DNA of 64,000 nucleotides, from contig NZ_POUT01000002.1 of the NCBI RefSeq assembly GCF_002890915.1, positions 372,001 to 436,000 on the forward strand, read 5' to 3'. The position numbers and the translations under genes are program-made. The notes under the pieces were generated by a model. It searched no databases. It was not told where the DNA came from and saw only the letters and a list, made by a program, of their open reading frames with translations. How positions within the stretch are numbered: the stretch's first letter is position 1; each line of letters starts with the position of its first letter. Source of the DNA: Stutzerimonas stutzeri. GTDB taxonomy: Bacteria > Pseudomonadota > Gammaproteobacteria > Pseudomonadales > Pseudomonadaceae. Positions 28,084 to 38,555 of the stretch are shown piece after piece.

Positions 28084-28512
28084 ATGAACGTGAAGGCCCC
28101 TGCTGTTGCACTTTCGCTCAAGGCGCTTGCGATGCTGGGGCTGGCGCTCCTGCTCGGTGCCTGTGCGGGCACGCCCTATGATTCCTCAAGGCAAGTCCCG
28201 CCGGCCAAACCGATACCTCGCGTGCCGGAACCCAGCGGGCCGGTCATTGCGCCACCGCCCATCCAGACACCGCCGGCGCCGCGACCACCTGCGACCCAGA
28301 AGAGCCATCCACGCTACGCGCCGCCGCCTCATGTGGCTGCGCACTGGGACAATCGCCTGGGCGTTTACGTCGTGGAAGGGCGTGACCTGTTCTATCGCGA
28401 GCGCCTGTACTACCGCTGGGATGGCGACTGGTACTGCTCGGGACGCCCTGACGGCCCCTGGGAGCCGGTTGCGCCGCCCAGCGTTCCACCGGGGCTGCGC
28501 GAACGCTACTAG
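28084..28512 (+). CDS. Small proline-rich lipoprotein
   Basis: 142 aa from the ATG at 28084 (GTGAGG upstream). Lipoprotein signal with LLLGAC (Cys27), a Pro-rich stretch (PPPIQTPPAPRPPA), then a compact C-terminal region rich in Tyr/Trp/Arg (LYYRWDGDWYCSGRPDGPW). Family not recognised; 26 nt after ccmI, so perhaps co-transcribed. Confidence 0.7.
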   Translation: MNVKAPAVALSLKALAMLGLALLLGACAGTPYDSSRQVPPAKPIPRVPEPSGPVIAPPPIQTPPAPRPPATQKSHPRYAPPPHVAAHWDNRLGVYVVEGRDLFYRERLYYRWDGDWYCSGRPDGPWEPVAPPSVPPGLRERY

Positions 28513-28610
28513 TGGCCTGTTTGGCCGCCGCATCCGCTGTTTCTGTCGCTCTGCTGTCGACTCCGGCCCGCATCGATCGGCCGCGCCGCGAAGTTTTTCG
28601 CGCTCTTGAC

Positions 28611-28637
28611 TAAAGGCCCAGGGGGTATTGCCGATAC
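28611..28637 (+). promoter_or_regulatory. Sigma-28 (FliA) promoter for fliT
   Basis: TAAAGGCC (28611-28618), 11 bases, GCCGATAC (28630-28637): close to the full consensus TAAAGTTT-N11-GCCGATAA with exact spacing. About 83 bp before the fliT ATG. Confidence 0.75.
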
Positions 28638-28719
28638 AGGAACAGCAGCATCTGATGCTGCGGTATTTCAGCTGGGCCGGCGACAGCCGCCGCAACGGGC
28701 CTCTGCCCCGGAGTCGATC

Positions 28720-29016
28720 ATGAATGCTTCCGTCAAGCGCCTCGAAGAAACCGGCAGTGCATTGCGCGATGCGTTGGCTCAGCAGGACTGGGCTGCCATC
28801 AGCCTGCTCGACCGCGAATGCCGCCAAGCCGTCGAAGAGGCCATGCGGGAATCTTCGCGTGACGAAGTCATGATTCGCCAGCGCCTGCAGGAATTGCTGG
28901 GGCTCTATCGCGAGCTGGTGACCACCTGCCAGACCGAACAACGGCGTATCGCTGACGAATTGCTGCAGCTGAATCATTCTCGCCAAAGCGCCAAGGTCTA
29001 CCAGCTGTTCGGTTGA
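28720..29016 (+). CDS. fliT: FliT/FleP-type flagellar protein
   Basis: 98 aa, helical (MNASVKRLEETGSALRDALAQQDWAAISLLDRECRQAVEEAM). Small size, helical heptads and the place directly before fleQ match FliT (FleP) of Pseudomonas, a chaperone-type regulator of flagellar assembly. The usual fliD and fliS upstream are missing here; a ccm-linked lipoprotein gene lies there instead. Preceded by a sigma-28 promoter. Confidence 0.75.
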   Translation: MNASVKRLEETGSALRDALAQQDWAAISLLDRECRQAVEEAMRESSRDEVMIRQRLQELLGLYRELVTTCQTEQRRIADELLQLNHSRQSAKVYQLFG

Positions 29017-29439
29017 TCCCGTAACCACAGCGCGATCGTCGCCGCCAGCTACCATCGCGGCCGCTACCTTGCGGCTGCATCCTCCCCCGATTGATCTGCC
29101 GCTGCCGATCCGGCATGCGCTCATTCGGCATTAAATCATCGCCGGAAGTGTGGCATTATTGCGCCATCAGTCTGTTGTGCATTTGTGCCGATAGTGCTGC
29201 GGGAGCCGATACCCGTGCTTTTGGTCCATCTGCTCGTCAATGCATGAATTGAAATAGCGGAGCATGTCGCAATATGTTGGTTTTTTGCTTCTTCTTTAGT
29301 CGTTAATTCACGTCATAAATTTGACTCAGTTCATTTTTTTTCATTAACCTACTCGTTATCTGCCGTTGGTGTGATCGTCTCTCTTCCATGGATGCGAGCG
29401 CAGGCTTTCTTTCAGCCTATTTAGAGCCCTATAAACAAG
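29017..29439 (+). promoter_or_regulatory. 423-bp leader region of fleQ without a gene
   Basis: The first 90 bases are GC-rich; from about 29130 the sequence is markedly AT-rich. A TTGACT at 29321-29326 could be a -35, but no good -10 is seen at 17 bp; CATTAA (29342-29347) has a 15-bp spacer. A sigma-28-like GCCGATAG lies at 29187-29194 with a poor -35. No coding potential seen. Confidence 0.5.
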
Positions 29440-30909
29440 ATGTGGCGTGAAACCAAGATTTTGTTGATAGACGATGATAGTGACCGCCGTCGCGACCTGG
29501 CGGTCATCCTGAATTTCCTCAGTGAAGATCATCTGGCCTGTTCCAGTAATGAATGGCAGGACGCCGTCGCTCCCCTGGAGTCCAGTCGCGCCGTCATCGG
29601 GGTGATGCTGGGCGAAATCACCGCCAAAGGCGGTGCCGTCGAATTGATCAAGCAGATGGGCAAGTGGGACGAGAACGTGCCGCTGATGCTGATCGGCGAA
29701 CCCGCTCCGGCGGATTGGCCGGAAGATGTGCGCCGTCGCGTGCTGACCAGCCTGGAAATGCCGCCCAGCTACAACAAGCTGCTCGATTCCCTGCACCGGG
29801 CGCAGATCTATCGCGAGATGTACGACCAGGCCAAGTCGCGCGGCCGGCAGCGCGAGCCCAACCTGTTCCGCAGCCTGGTCGGCACCAGCCGCGCCGTGCA
29901 GCACGTGCGGCAGATGATGCAGCAGGTGGCCGACACCGAAGCCAGCGTGTTGATCCTCGGCGAGTCCGGCACGGGCAAGGAAGTGGTCGCGCGCAACCTG
30001 CATTACCATTCCAAGCGCCGCCAGGGCCCGTTCGTGCCGGTCAACTGCGGTGCGATTCCGGCCGAGTTGCTGGAAAGCGAACTCTTCGGCCATGAGAAGG
30101 GCGCCTTCACCGGTGCGATCACGGCGCGTTCGGGACGTTTCGAGCTGGCCGAAGGTGGCACCCTGTTCCTCGACGAAATCGGCGACATGCCACTGCCGAT
30201 GCAGGTCAAGCTGTTGCGCGTGCTGCAGGAGCGCACCTTCGAGCGTGTCGGCAGCAACCGTACGCAGAATGCCGACGTGCGGATCATCGCGGCGACCCAC
30301 AAGGACCTCGAGAAGATGATCGAGGAAGGGACCTTCCGCGAAGATCTCTACTATCGCCTGAACGTCTTCCCCATCGAGATGGCGCCATTGCGCGAGCGGG
30401 TCGAGGACATCCCCCTGCTGATGAACGAGCTGATCTCGCGCATGGAGCACGAGAAGCGCGGTTCGATTCGCTTCAACTCGGCCGCCATCATGTCGCTCTG
30501 CCGCCATGACTGGCCGGGCAACGTGCGCGAGCTGGCCAACCTCGTCGAGCGCATGGCGATCATGCATCCCTACGGCGTCATCGGGGTGATGGAGCTGCCG
30601 AAGAAGTTCCGCCATGTCGATGACGATGACGAGCAGTACGCCAGCAGCCTGCATGACGAAATGGAAGAGCGTGCCGCGATCAGCGCGCCGATGGCGGTTC
30701 CCGAAGCCCAGGCGATGCTGCCGATCGAGGGGCTCGATCTCAAGGAGTACCTCGGCAACCTCGAGCAGGGCCTCATTCACCAGGCCCTGGAGGATGCCGG
30801 TGGCGTGGTGGCGCGGGCTGCCGAGCGGCTGCGTATCCGTCGTACCACACTGGTGGAGAAGATGCGCAAGTACGGCATGAATCGGCGCGACGACGATAAC
30901 GGCGAATAA
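29440..30909 (+). CDS. fleQ: FleQ, master flagellar and biofilm regulator
   Basis: 489 aa. N-terminal atypical receiver ([19 protein letters not shown]), AAA+ sigma-54 activator domain with Walker A GESGTGKE, the GAFTGA loop that contacts sigma-54 and FLDEIGDMP, then a C-terminal helix-turn-helix ([26 protein letters not shown]). In Pseudomonas it activates flagellar genes with RpoN, binds cyclic-di-GMP and is restrained by FleN. Likely activator of the sigma-54 sites at 4419 and 31031. Confidence 0.96.
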   Translation: MWRETKILLIDDDSDRRRDLAVILNFLSEDHLACSSNEWQDAVAPLESSRAVIGVMLGEITAKGGAVELIKQMGKWDENVPLMLIGEPAPADWPEDVRRRVLTSLEMPPSYNKLLDSLHRAQIYREMYDQAKSRGRQREPNLFRSLVGTSRAVQHVRQMMQQVADTEASVLILGESGTGKEVVARNLHYHSKRRQGPFVPVNCGAIPAELLESELFGHEKGAFTGAITARSGRFELAEGGTLFLDEIGDMPLPMQVKLLRVLQERTFERVGSNRTQNADVRIIAATHKDLEKMIEEGTFREDLYYRLNVFPIEMAPLRERVEDIPLLMNELISRMEHEKRGSIRFNSAAIMSLCRHDWPGNVRELANLVERMAIMHPYGVIGVMELPKKFRHVDDDDEQYASSLHDEMEERAAISAPMAVPEAQAMLPIEGLDLKEYLGNLEQGLIHQALEDAGGVVARAAERLRIRRTTLVEKMRKYGMNRRDDDNGE

Positions 30910-30928
30910 CTCTCGCGGTGATTCTGCA

Positions 30929-30955
30929 GCGAGGCCGCCATGAAGGCGGCCTCGC
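30929..30955 (+). terminator. Terminator after fleQ
   Basis: Perfect 11-bp arms (GCGAGGCCGCC / GGCGGCCTCGC) with a 5-nt loop, 20 nt after the fleQ stop. No long T-tract, but the stem is very stable. Confidence 0.65.
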
Positions 30956-31030
30956 TTCGTATCGGTTTCCACTTCTGTCCTTGCCGCTGCATGCCGCAGT
31001 GGCTTTCACGCGTTTCCATGCATCTGGCGA

Positions 31031-31046
31031 CGGCACGAAGATTGCT
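31031..31046 (+). promoter_or_regulatory. Sigma-54 promoter for fleSR
   Basis: CGGCACGAAGATTGCT has GG at 31032-31033, ten bases, GC at 31044-31045. Near-perfect -24/-12 element between the fleQ terminator and fleS; FleQ/RpoN control of fleSR is known in Pseudomonas. Confidence 0.8.
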
Positions 31047-31090
31047 CCGGTCACGGGACCGACCATCTTTTGACAGGCGTGAGTGAGACA

Positions 31091-32278
31091 GTGAATTCCG
31101 TCACCAGCCGATCCGCAGAGCCGTTCGATCCCGCCAGCGCGCTCGAGCTGAGCCAGTCCCTCGAGCTGTTCCGCCAGGTGTCCGGGCAACTGGACGAGTC
31201 CCAGGGGCTGTTGCAGGCCCATGTCGCCGAACTCCAGGGGCAGCTTGCCGAGGCCAGCGCGCAGCGCCGGCAGGAACTCGAAGAAAAGGAAAGGCTGGCC
31301 CAGCGGCTGCAGAACGTGTTGGACCTGCTGCCCGGCGGCGTCATCGTGATCGATGGACACGGGGTCGTGCGTGAGGCCAATCCGGTGGCGCTGGAACTGC
31401 TCGGCGAGCCGCTGGAGGGCGCCCTATGGCGTGACGTCATCGCCCGCAGCTTCGCCCCGCGCAAGGACGATGGCCACGAGATCTCGTTGCGCAACGGCCG
31501 GCGCCTGTCGATCGCCACGCGCTCGCTCAGCGGCGAGCCCGGCCAACTGGTGCTGCTGACCGATCTCACCGAAACACGGCGCCTGCAGGACCAGCTGGCG
31601 CGCCATGAGCGCTTGTCGTCGCTGGGGCGCATGGTGGCTTCCCTGGCCCATCAGATCCGCACGCCGCTATCGACCGCGCTGCTCTATGCCAGTCATCTGG
31701 AGCAGGGCGGCCTTACCGATGAGCAGCAGCAGCGTTTCGCCGGCCGACTGAAGGATCGCCTGCACGAGCTGGAGCACCAGGTACGCGACATGCTGATTTT
31801 CGCTCGTGGCGACCTGCCGCTGGATGATCGTGTGAGTCCGGCGGCGCTGCTGGCGGCGCTGCGGAGCGCGGCGGAGCCGCAGTTGCGGGGCGTGGCCTTG
31901 CGTTGGCAGTGCGACGTGCATGGCGCCGAACTACTCTGCAACCGCGACACCCTGGTCGGCGCATTGCTGAATCTGCTCGAAAATGCGCAGCAGGCTGCCG
32001 GCAGCGACCTGCGCCTGAAAATCCATGGCTATCGCCGTGGTTCCATGCTGCGCTTGTGCATCAGCGACAACGGCCAGGGGATCGATAGCGCCACGCTGGC
32101 GCGTCTCGGCGAGCCGTTCTTCACCACCAAGGCCACCGGCACCGGGCTGGGGCTGGCAGTGGTCAAGGCGGTGGCAAGGGCCCATCGAGGCGAATTGCAA
32201 CTGTTCTCGCGCCCGGGCCGCGGGACCTGCGCCTTGCTGACGCTGCCACTGATCACCGTCGAACGGAAGCCGGAGTGA
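31091..32278 (+). CDS. fleS: FleS, flagellar sensor histidine kinase
   Basis: 395 aa from the GTG at 31091; GTG 31079 is an alternative. A coiled N-terminus (about 20-75), PAS domain (VLDLLPGGVIVIDGHGVV), HisKA with LAHQIRTPL, and HATPase with LLENAQQAAGS, DNGQGID and GTGLGLAVV. No membrane helix, so a cytoplasmic sensor. It phosphorylates FleR. Start sites here lack a strong ribosome site. Confidence 0.93.
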   Translation: MNSVTSRSAEPFDPASALELSQSLELFRQVSGQLDESQGLLQAHVAELQGQLAEASAQRRQELEEKERLAQRLQNVLDLLPGGVIVIDGHGVVREANPVALELLGEPLEGALWRDVIARSFAPRKDDGHEISLRNGRRLSIATRSLSGEPGQLVLLTDLTETRRLQDQLARHERLSSLGRMVASLAHQIRTPLSTALLYASHLEQGGLTDEQQQRFAGRLKDRLHELEHQVRDMLIFARGDLPLDDRVSPAALLAALRSAAEPQLRGVALRWQCDVHGAELLCNRDTLVGALLNLLENAQQAAGSDLRLKIHGYRRGSMLRLCISDNGQGIDSATLARLGEPFFTTKATGTGLGLAVVKAVARAHRGELQLFSRPGRGTCALLTLPLITVERKPE

Positions 32279-32283
32279 CCTGC

Positions 32284-33681
<1,398 letters not shown>

Positions 33682-33744
33682 GCCCGCCTGGGCGCGTGCC
33701 CGGTCTGCTAAGCTGCCTGCCGTCACGACGATGGAGAATCCAAA

Positions 33745-34398
33745 GTGGATGCAGGCTTCTGGCAGGGGCGTTGGGCCCGTAACGAAATCGGTTTTCATCT
33801 CGAACAGGTCCATCCCGGGCTGCGCCGTCACTGGCCTCGGCTGGAGCTCCCGGAGGGTGCTGGGGTGCTGGTGCCGCTGTGCGGCAAGAGCCTGGATCTG
33901 GCCTGGCTCGCGGGGCAGGGCTTCAACGTGCTGGGCGTGGAGTTGAGCGAGAAGGCGGTCGAGGCGTTCTTCGCCGAGCAGCAGCTCGAAGCCGAGGTTT
34001 CCCAGGCCGGCGCCTTCCGGGTCTATCGTTCGGGCGCCCTGGAGATTCGTTGCGGCGATTTCTTCGCGCTTGGCGCCGCCGATGTCGCGACCTGCCAGGG
34101 CGTCTACGACCGCGCGGCCCTGATCGCGCTACCGCCGCCGATGCGCCGCCGTTATGCGACGCACCTGTCGACGATCCTTCCGGCCGATTGCCAGCAGTTG
34201 CTGGTCACCCTGGATTACGACCAGCAGCAGATGGACGGGCCGCCTTTTGCCGTCGCTGAGGCCGAAGTGAAGGCGCTGTATGCACCCAGCTGGCAAGTGG
34301 AGCAGCTCGAAGCCAAGGAGGTCCTGGAGCGCAACCCGAAGATGCGCGAGCGGGGGCTGCAGCGGCTGGAAGAGCGGTTTTACCGGCTGCGGCGGTAG
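33745..34398 (+). CDS. tpm: Thiopurine S-methyltransferase
   Basis: 217 aa, GTG start. Typical TPMT opening ([19 protein letters not shown]), SAM-binding [28 protein letters not shown], and [19 protein letters not shown]. In Pseudomonas it methylates thiopurines and selenium/tellurium oxyanions. Its stop codon lies inside a palindromic repeat. Confidence 0.94.
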   Translation: MDAGFWQGRWARNEIGFHLEQVHPGLRRHWPRLELPEGAGVLVPLCGKSLDLAWLAGQGFNVLGVELSEKAVEAFFAEQQLEAEVSQAGAFRVYRSGALEIRCGDFFALGAADVATCQGVYDRAALIALPPPMRRRYATHLSTILPADCQQLLVTLDYDQQQMDGPPFAVAEAEVKALYAPSWQVEQLEAKEVLERNPKMRERGLQRLEERFYRLRR

Positions 34399-34506
34399 GT
34401 TGGGTTGAGCCGCTCAGCGGCGAAGCCCACCGTCTCATCGAAGCCCGGGCCGCGCGATGGCCTCGCGTATCGCTCGTTGGGCTTCGCTTCGTTCAGCCCA
34501 ACCTAC
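34395..34506. repeat. 112-bp palindromic intergenic repeat
   Basis: Ends are exact inverted copies, GTAGGTTGGG (34395-34404) and CCCAACCTAC (34497-34506), with further inner complementarity (GAAGCCCA / TGGGCTTC). It has the form of a small non-coding mobile palindrome (MITE/REP type). It overlaps the last codons of tpm and ends 14 bp before the DUF2959 gene, and may act as a bidirectional terminator. Confidence 0.75.
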
Positions 34507-34519
34507 GTGGATAAGCCGA

Positions 34520-35164
34520 TCAGCCTTCGGCCTGCAGGCGGCGGATGAAAATGTCCGCCTCGTCGATGGCGCGTTGCATGTCGGCCACCAACTGGTCGAC
34601 GTTGCTCTGTAGCGCGCGGTATTCGCCGTGCAGTGCGCCGATGGCGCGGGCGTTGAGGTTGTGCTTGAGGAACAGCACCTGATCGCGCAGCACGCTGAGC
34701 ACCGGCTCGATACGCTGTTCGGCGGCCTTCATGCGTTGCAGCAGGGTGCGGTATTCGGCGCGGGTGCGGCTCAGTTCCTTGGCGCTGGCGGCCTTCAGGC
34801 TGGCGTTGCTGTACTGCTTGAGCTCGCCTTCCCATTCCTTGAACAGGGCGTCGGCGACATCCTCCACCGCTTCGATGCGGCTGCGCACGTTGCGGGCGCT
34901 GGCCATGCTGGCCTCGTATTCGCGATCGAGCGCATCGTAGCGCTTCTCCAGATCGCCGCCCTGTACCTCGACGACGCTGCGATAACGCTCCAGGGCATCC
35001 TTGAACTGCTCCTTGGCCTCCTGCTGGGCATCGCGGGCATCCTCGACCCGGTCGACGAGAATGTCGCGCTTGTGGATGCCGGCTTTTTCCAGCGCCGAGT
35101 AATAGGTACTCTGGCAACCGCCGAGGGCGAGCAGGGCGCAGCAGGTGAGAATGAGTCGGCGCAT
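34520..35164 (-). CDS. DUF2959 lipoprotein
   Basis: 214 aa. Lipobox LALGGC (Cys17), then an almost wholly helical, charged, coiled-coil-like protein (ARDAQQEAKEQFKDALERYRSVVEVQGG). The family is widespread in gammaproteobacteria with no known function. ATG with AAGGAATAG-type ribosome site upstream. Confidence 0.8.
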   Translation of the reverse strand: MRRLILTCCALLALGGCQSTYYSALEKAGIHKRDILVDRVEDARDAQQEAKEQFKDALERYRSVVEVQGGDLEKRYDALDREYEASMASARNVRSRIEAVEDVADALFKEWEGELKQYSNASLKAASAKELSRTRAEYRTLLQRMKAAEQRIEPVLSVLRDQVLFLKHNLNARAIGALHGEYRALQSNVDQLVADMQRAIDEADIFIRRLQAEG

Positions 35165-35209
35165 GGCTATTCCTTGTATGCGGGGCAGTCGAAAGCATAG
35201 ACAAACGAA

Positions 35210-35231
35210 AAGGGCGACTTGCGTCGCCCTT
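35210..35231 (-). terminator. Terminator after htpX
   Basis: Perfect 9-bp arms AAGGGCGAC / GTCGCCCTT with a 4-nt loop; on the minus strand it is followed by TTTTCGTTTG. Sits 18 bp past the htpX stop. Confidence 0.75.
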
Positions 35232-35248
35232 GCTGTCTCGGTATCCGC

Positions 35249-36121
35249 TTAGCCGCGCTGGCGCAGCGCCTCGATACGGTCTTCCAGCGGCGGGTGGCTC
35301 ATGAGCAATCCGGCCAGGCCGTGCTTCAGCGAGCCATTGATGCCGAACGCCTTGAGGCTGTCGGGCATGTGCACCGGCAGGCCCTGCTCGGCGCGCAGGC
35401 GCTGCAGGGCGCCGATCATGGCGCTGGTGCCGGCCAGCTGGGCGCCGGCTTCGTCGGCGCGGTATTCGCGTTTGCGCGAGAACCACATGACGATGATGCT
35501 GGCGAGGATGCCCAGTACCAGTTCGGCGAAGATGGTCGCGACGAAGTAACCGATGCCGTGGCCTTCCTCGTTCTTGAGGATCGCCTTGTCGACGAAATTG
35601 CCGAAGATCCGCGCGAAGAACATCACGAAGGTGTTCACCACGCCCTGGATCAGTGCCAGGGTGACCATGTCGCCATTGGCCACGTGGCCGATCTCGTGGG
35701 CCAGGACCGCCTTCACTTCATCCGGCGAGAAGCGCTCCAGCAATCCCTGGCTGACGGCGACCAGAGCATCGTTGCGATTCCAGCCGGTGGCGAAGGCGTT
35801 GGCTTCGTAAGCGGGGAAGATGCCGACTTCCGGCATCTTGATGCCGGCATCGCGCGACAACTGCTCGACGGTCTGCAGCAGCCATTGCTCGTGGCGGGTG
35901 CGCGGCTGGCTGATGATTTCGGTGCGGGTGCTCATCTTCGCCATCCACTTGGAGATGAACAGCGACACCAGCGAGCCGGCGAAACCGAAGACCGCGCAGA
36001 AGACCAGCAGGCTGCCGTAGTTCTGGCCGGTATAGCGATCGACCCCGAGCAGCTTGAGGGTGATGCTGGCGATGACCAGTACCGCAAGGTTGGTGGCCAG
36101 GAACAAGAAAATGCGCATCAT
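35249..36121 (-). CDS. htpX: HtpX membrane zinc metalloprotease
   Basis: 290 aa, membrane helices at about 4-24, 34-57, 153-173 and 185-207. Zinc motif HEIGH at 142-146. It degrades misfolded membrane proteins with FtsH. Full length for the family. Confidence 0.96.
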   Translation of the reverse strand: MMRIFLFLATNLAVLVIASITLKLLGVDRYTGQNYGSLLVFCAVFGFAGSLVSLFISKWMAKMSTRTEIISQPRTRHEQWLLQTVEQLSRDAGIKMPEVGIFPAYEANAFATGWNRNDALVAVSQGLLERFSPDEVKAVLAHEIGHVANGDMVTLALIQGVVNTFVMFFARIFGNFVDKAILKNEEGHGIGYFVATIFAELVLGILASIIVMWFSRKREYRADEAGAQLAGTSAMIGALQRLRAEQGLPVHMPDSLKAFGINGSLKHGLAGLLMSHPPLEDRIEALRQRG

Positions 36122-36209
36122 GTTGCGGCAGACTCCAGGGTAGGAATTGAAGAACGATAGGCTATATAAGGCTCGCCCTTGAGCTATTCAACCGAGCGAC
36201 TATTTCAAG

Positions 36210-36680
36210 CTATGTCGCCTGCCCGGCCAGGCTGTCGCGCAACGCTGCGCCCGACTCGTTCTCGAATAGCAGGCGGGTCAGGCGGGCGATGCGCTCGCCA
36301 TGGCCGCTCTTCAATGCCTCGCGGAGCTGGTGGGCAAGGCTGGCATGGATACGCTGCACGCTGGGTGGCAGGCCCGGGTCGCCGTCGAGAGATCCGGGCA
36401 CGCCGCGGGTCAGGCGCAGGAAACCTTTTTCGCTGAGCACCGCCTGGTCCAGCGCCTGGAACTGGATGGTGCTCTCGAAGCGCAGGTAGCCTTCCTCGGC
36501 CAGCCAGAGCAGGGCGCCGAGACAGCTCTGGTGGCGCTTGCTGGGCAGGCCGAATTCGTCTGGCTCCTCATGCCCGATCAGGTCCTCGACGTACAGTGCG
36601 ATCCTGCGCGGGAAGGCCTGATAGAGCATCAGCAGGGCGCCGGCTGCATCCTTGTAGAAGTCGTCGATCTGCAGGTCCAT
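36210..36680 (-). CDS. Conserved protein of unknown function
   Basis: 156 aa, no signal or membrane helix. A winged-helix-like N-terminal half is suggested (RRIALYVEDLIGHEEPDEFGLPSKRHQSCLGALLWLAEEGYLRFESTIQFQALDQAVLSEKGFLRL), but no family is named with confidence. It is 4 nt past the end of alaA on the same strand and so is probably co-transcribed with it. The htpX-this gene-alaA-msrB-gpx order is conserved in Pseudomonas. Confidence 0.75.
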   Translation of the reverse strand: MDLQIDDFYKDAAGALLMLYQAFPRRIALYVEDLIGHEEPDEFGLPSKRHQSCLGALLWLAEEGYLRFESTIQFQALDQAVLSEKGFLRLTRGVPGSLDGDPGLPPSVQRIHASLAHQLREALKSGHGERIARLTRLLFENESGAALRDSLAGQAT

Positions 36681-36684
36681 CGGT

Positions 36685-37896
36685 TTACTGCTGGTACGTC
36701 TTGAGGAAGTTGCCGATACGCCCGATGGCCTGCTCCAGATCGTCGACGCGGGGCAGGGTGACCACGCGGAAATGATCCGGCCAGGGCCAGTTGAAGGCGG
36801 TGCCCTGGACGATCAGCAGTTTCTCGGCCAGCAGCAGGTCGAGCACGAACTTCTCGTCGTTGTGGATCGGGCAGACCTTCGGGTCGATCCGCGGGAATGC
36901 ATACAGCGCGCCCATCGGCTTGACGCAGCTGATGCCGGGGATATCGTTGAGCAGCTCCCAACTGCGGTTGCGCTGCTCGAGCAGGCGGCCTGGCGGCAAT
37001 ATCAGGTCATTGATGCTCTGGTAGCCGCCCAGCGCGGTCTGGATGGCATGCTGCGCCGGTACGTTGGCGCACAGGCGCATGTTGGCGAGGATATCCAGGC
37101 CTTCGATATAGCTCTGCGCCTTCTGCTTCGGACCGGAGATCGCCACCCAGCCGGAACGGAAACCGGCGACGCGGTAGGACTTCGACAGGCCGTTGAAGGT
37201 CAGGCAGAGCACGTCCGGCGCCAGCGAGGCGGTGGACACATGCACGGCGTCGTCGTAGAGAATCTTGTCGTAGATCTCGTCGGAGAACAGCACCAGCCGG
37301 TGCTGGCGTGCCAGCTCGACCATGCCTTCCAGCACTTCCTTCGGGTAGACCGCGCCGGTGGGGTTGTTCGGGTTGATCAGCACCAGCGCCTTGGTGTTCG
37401 GCGTGATCTTGGCCTTGATGTCGGCCAGGTCCGGCCACCAGTTGGCCTGCTCGTCGCACAGGTAGTGCACCGGCTTGCCGCCAGCCAGGCTCACTGCGGC
37501 GGTCCACAGCGGATAGTCCGGCGCCGGGATCAGCACCTCGTCGCCGTTATTGAGCAACGCCTGCATGGACATCACGATCAGCTCGGACACGCCGTTGCCG
37601 AGGTAGATGTCCTCGATGCCGACGCCTTCCACCTGCTTCTGCTGGTAGTACTGCATGATCGCCTTGCGGGCGCTGAACAGGCCTTTCGAGTCGCTGTAGC
37701 CCTGGGCGGTGGGCAGGTTGCGGATCACGTCCTGGAGGATCTCCTCCGGGGCCTCGAAACCGAACGGTGCCGGGTTGCCGATGTTCAGCTTGAGGATGCG
37801 ATGGCCTTCCTCTTCCAGGCGTTTGGCGTGCCGCAGCACGGGCCCGCGGATGTCGTAGCAGACATTGGCGAGCTTGTTCGATTTACTGACCTGCAT
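36685..37896 (-). CDS. alaA: AlaA-type glutamate-pyruvate aminotransferase
   Basis: 403 aa from the ATG at 37896 (MQVSKSNKLANVCYDIRGPV). Class I PLP aminotransferase with LNIGNPAPFGFEAP near the start, NPNNPTG, the PLP Lys in NGLSKSYRVAGFRSGW and the substrate Arg near the C-terminus (DHFRVVTLP). Makes alanine from pyruvate and glutamate. An upstream ATG at 37926 is possible but not needed. Confidence 0.92.
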   Translation of the reverse strand: MQVSKSNKLANVCYDIRGPVLRHAKRLEEEGHRILKLNIGNPAPFGFEAPEEILQDVIRNLPTAQGYSDSKGLFSARKAIMQYYQQKQVEGVGIEDIYLGNGVSELIVMSMQALLNNGDEVLIPAPDYPLWTAAVSLAGGKPVHYLCDEQANWWPDLADIKAKITPNTKALVLINPNNPTGAVYPKEVLEGMVELARQHRLVLFSDEIYDKILYDDAVHVSTASLAPDVLCLTFNGLSKSYRVAGFRSGWVAISGPKQKAQSYIEGLDILANMRLCANVPAQHAIQTALGGYQSINDLILPPGRLLEQRNRSWELLNDIPGISCVKPMGALYAFPRIDPKVCPIHNDEKFVLDLLLAEKLLIVQGTAFNWPWPDHFRVVTLPRVDDLEQAIGRIGNFLKTYQQ

Positions 37897-38072
37897 GATC
37901 CTGAGTGTCCCGAAGTGAAAGCGCACCAGCGCTGGAATGGCTGGTCACGCCTGGCATGAACCCGGGCGCCTTGGCAGTCGGAAACCCCGCTGCCAGACTA
38001 GGCGTCGAAGAGGGAGGCATGATACGTGCGCCCCGACCACCGGGAAAGGTACAGATCGGCCTTTTTTAGAGG

Positions 38073-38119
38073 GGGTCTGTTCCTCTCTCCTGCGTTCGCA
38101 ACGAAACGGCAACAGACCC
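38073..38119 (+). promoter_or_regulatory. Inverted repeat in the msrB leader, next to the ribosome site
   Basis: Perfect 9-bp arms GGGTCTGTT (38073-38081) and AACAGACCC (38111-38119), with an inner CGTT/AACG pair. The msrB Shine-Dalgarno GAGGAGG starts at 38121. The loop holds CCTCTCTCC, which could pair with GGAGG, so it may control translation. Role is inference. Confidence 0.5.
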
Positions 38120-38134
38120 TGAGGAGGTGTATCG

Positions 38135-38533
38135 ATGGACAAGCTGGAAAAACCGCTGGACGTCTGGCGCGAGGAGCTTTCCGACGAGCAATTCCAGGTC
38201 TGCAGGCTCGGCGCCACCGAGCGTCCCTTCAGCGGCAAGTACAACGACACCAAGACACCGGGCATCTACCATTGCGCCTGTTGCAACGCGCCGCTGTTCG
38301 ACTCGGATGCCAAGTTCGATTCCGGCTGCGGCTGGCCCAGTTATTTCCAGCCGGTCAGCGACACGGCGATCGCCAGCCTGGACGACTTCAGTCATGGCAT
38401 GCACCGCATCGAGGTCAGGTGCGCGCGCTGCGATGCGCATCTGGGGCATGTGTTTCCCGATGGCCCTCGACCGACCGGGCTGCGCTACTGCATCAATTCG
38501 GCCTCTCTCAATCTGGTGCCGCGCGAGGCCTGA
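38135..38533 (+). CDS. msrB: Methionine-R-sulfoxide reductase MsrB
   Basis: 132 aa. Zinc Cys pairs C47/C50 and C96/C99, CGWPSYFQP and the catalytic Cys119 in [10 protein letters not shown]. It repairs methionine-R-sulfoxide in oxidised proteins. GAGGAGG 8 nt upstream of the ATG. Followed by a glutathione peroxidase, giving an oxidative-repair pair. Confidence 0.96.
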   Translation: MDKLEKPLDVWREELSDEQFQVCRLGATERPFSGKYNDTKTPGIYHCACCNAPLFDSDAKFDSGCGWPSYFQPVSDTAIASLDDFSHGMHRIEVRCARCDAHLGHVFPDGPRPTGLRYCINSASLNLVPREA

Positions 38534-38555
38534 CCCGCGCCGCAAGGAGCCGTGC

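Noticed and set aside
29187..29212. Second sigma-28 promoter before fleQ
   Set aside because: GCCGATAG and GCCGATAC occur, but the -35 boxes are poor; kept only as a remark in the leader entry.
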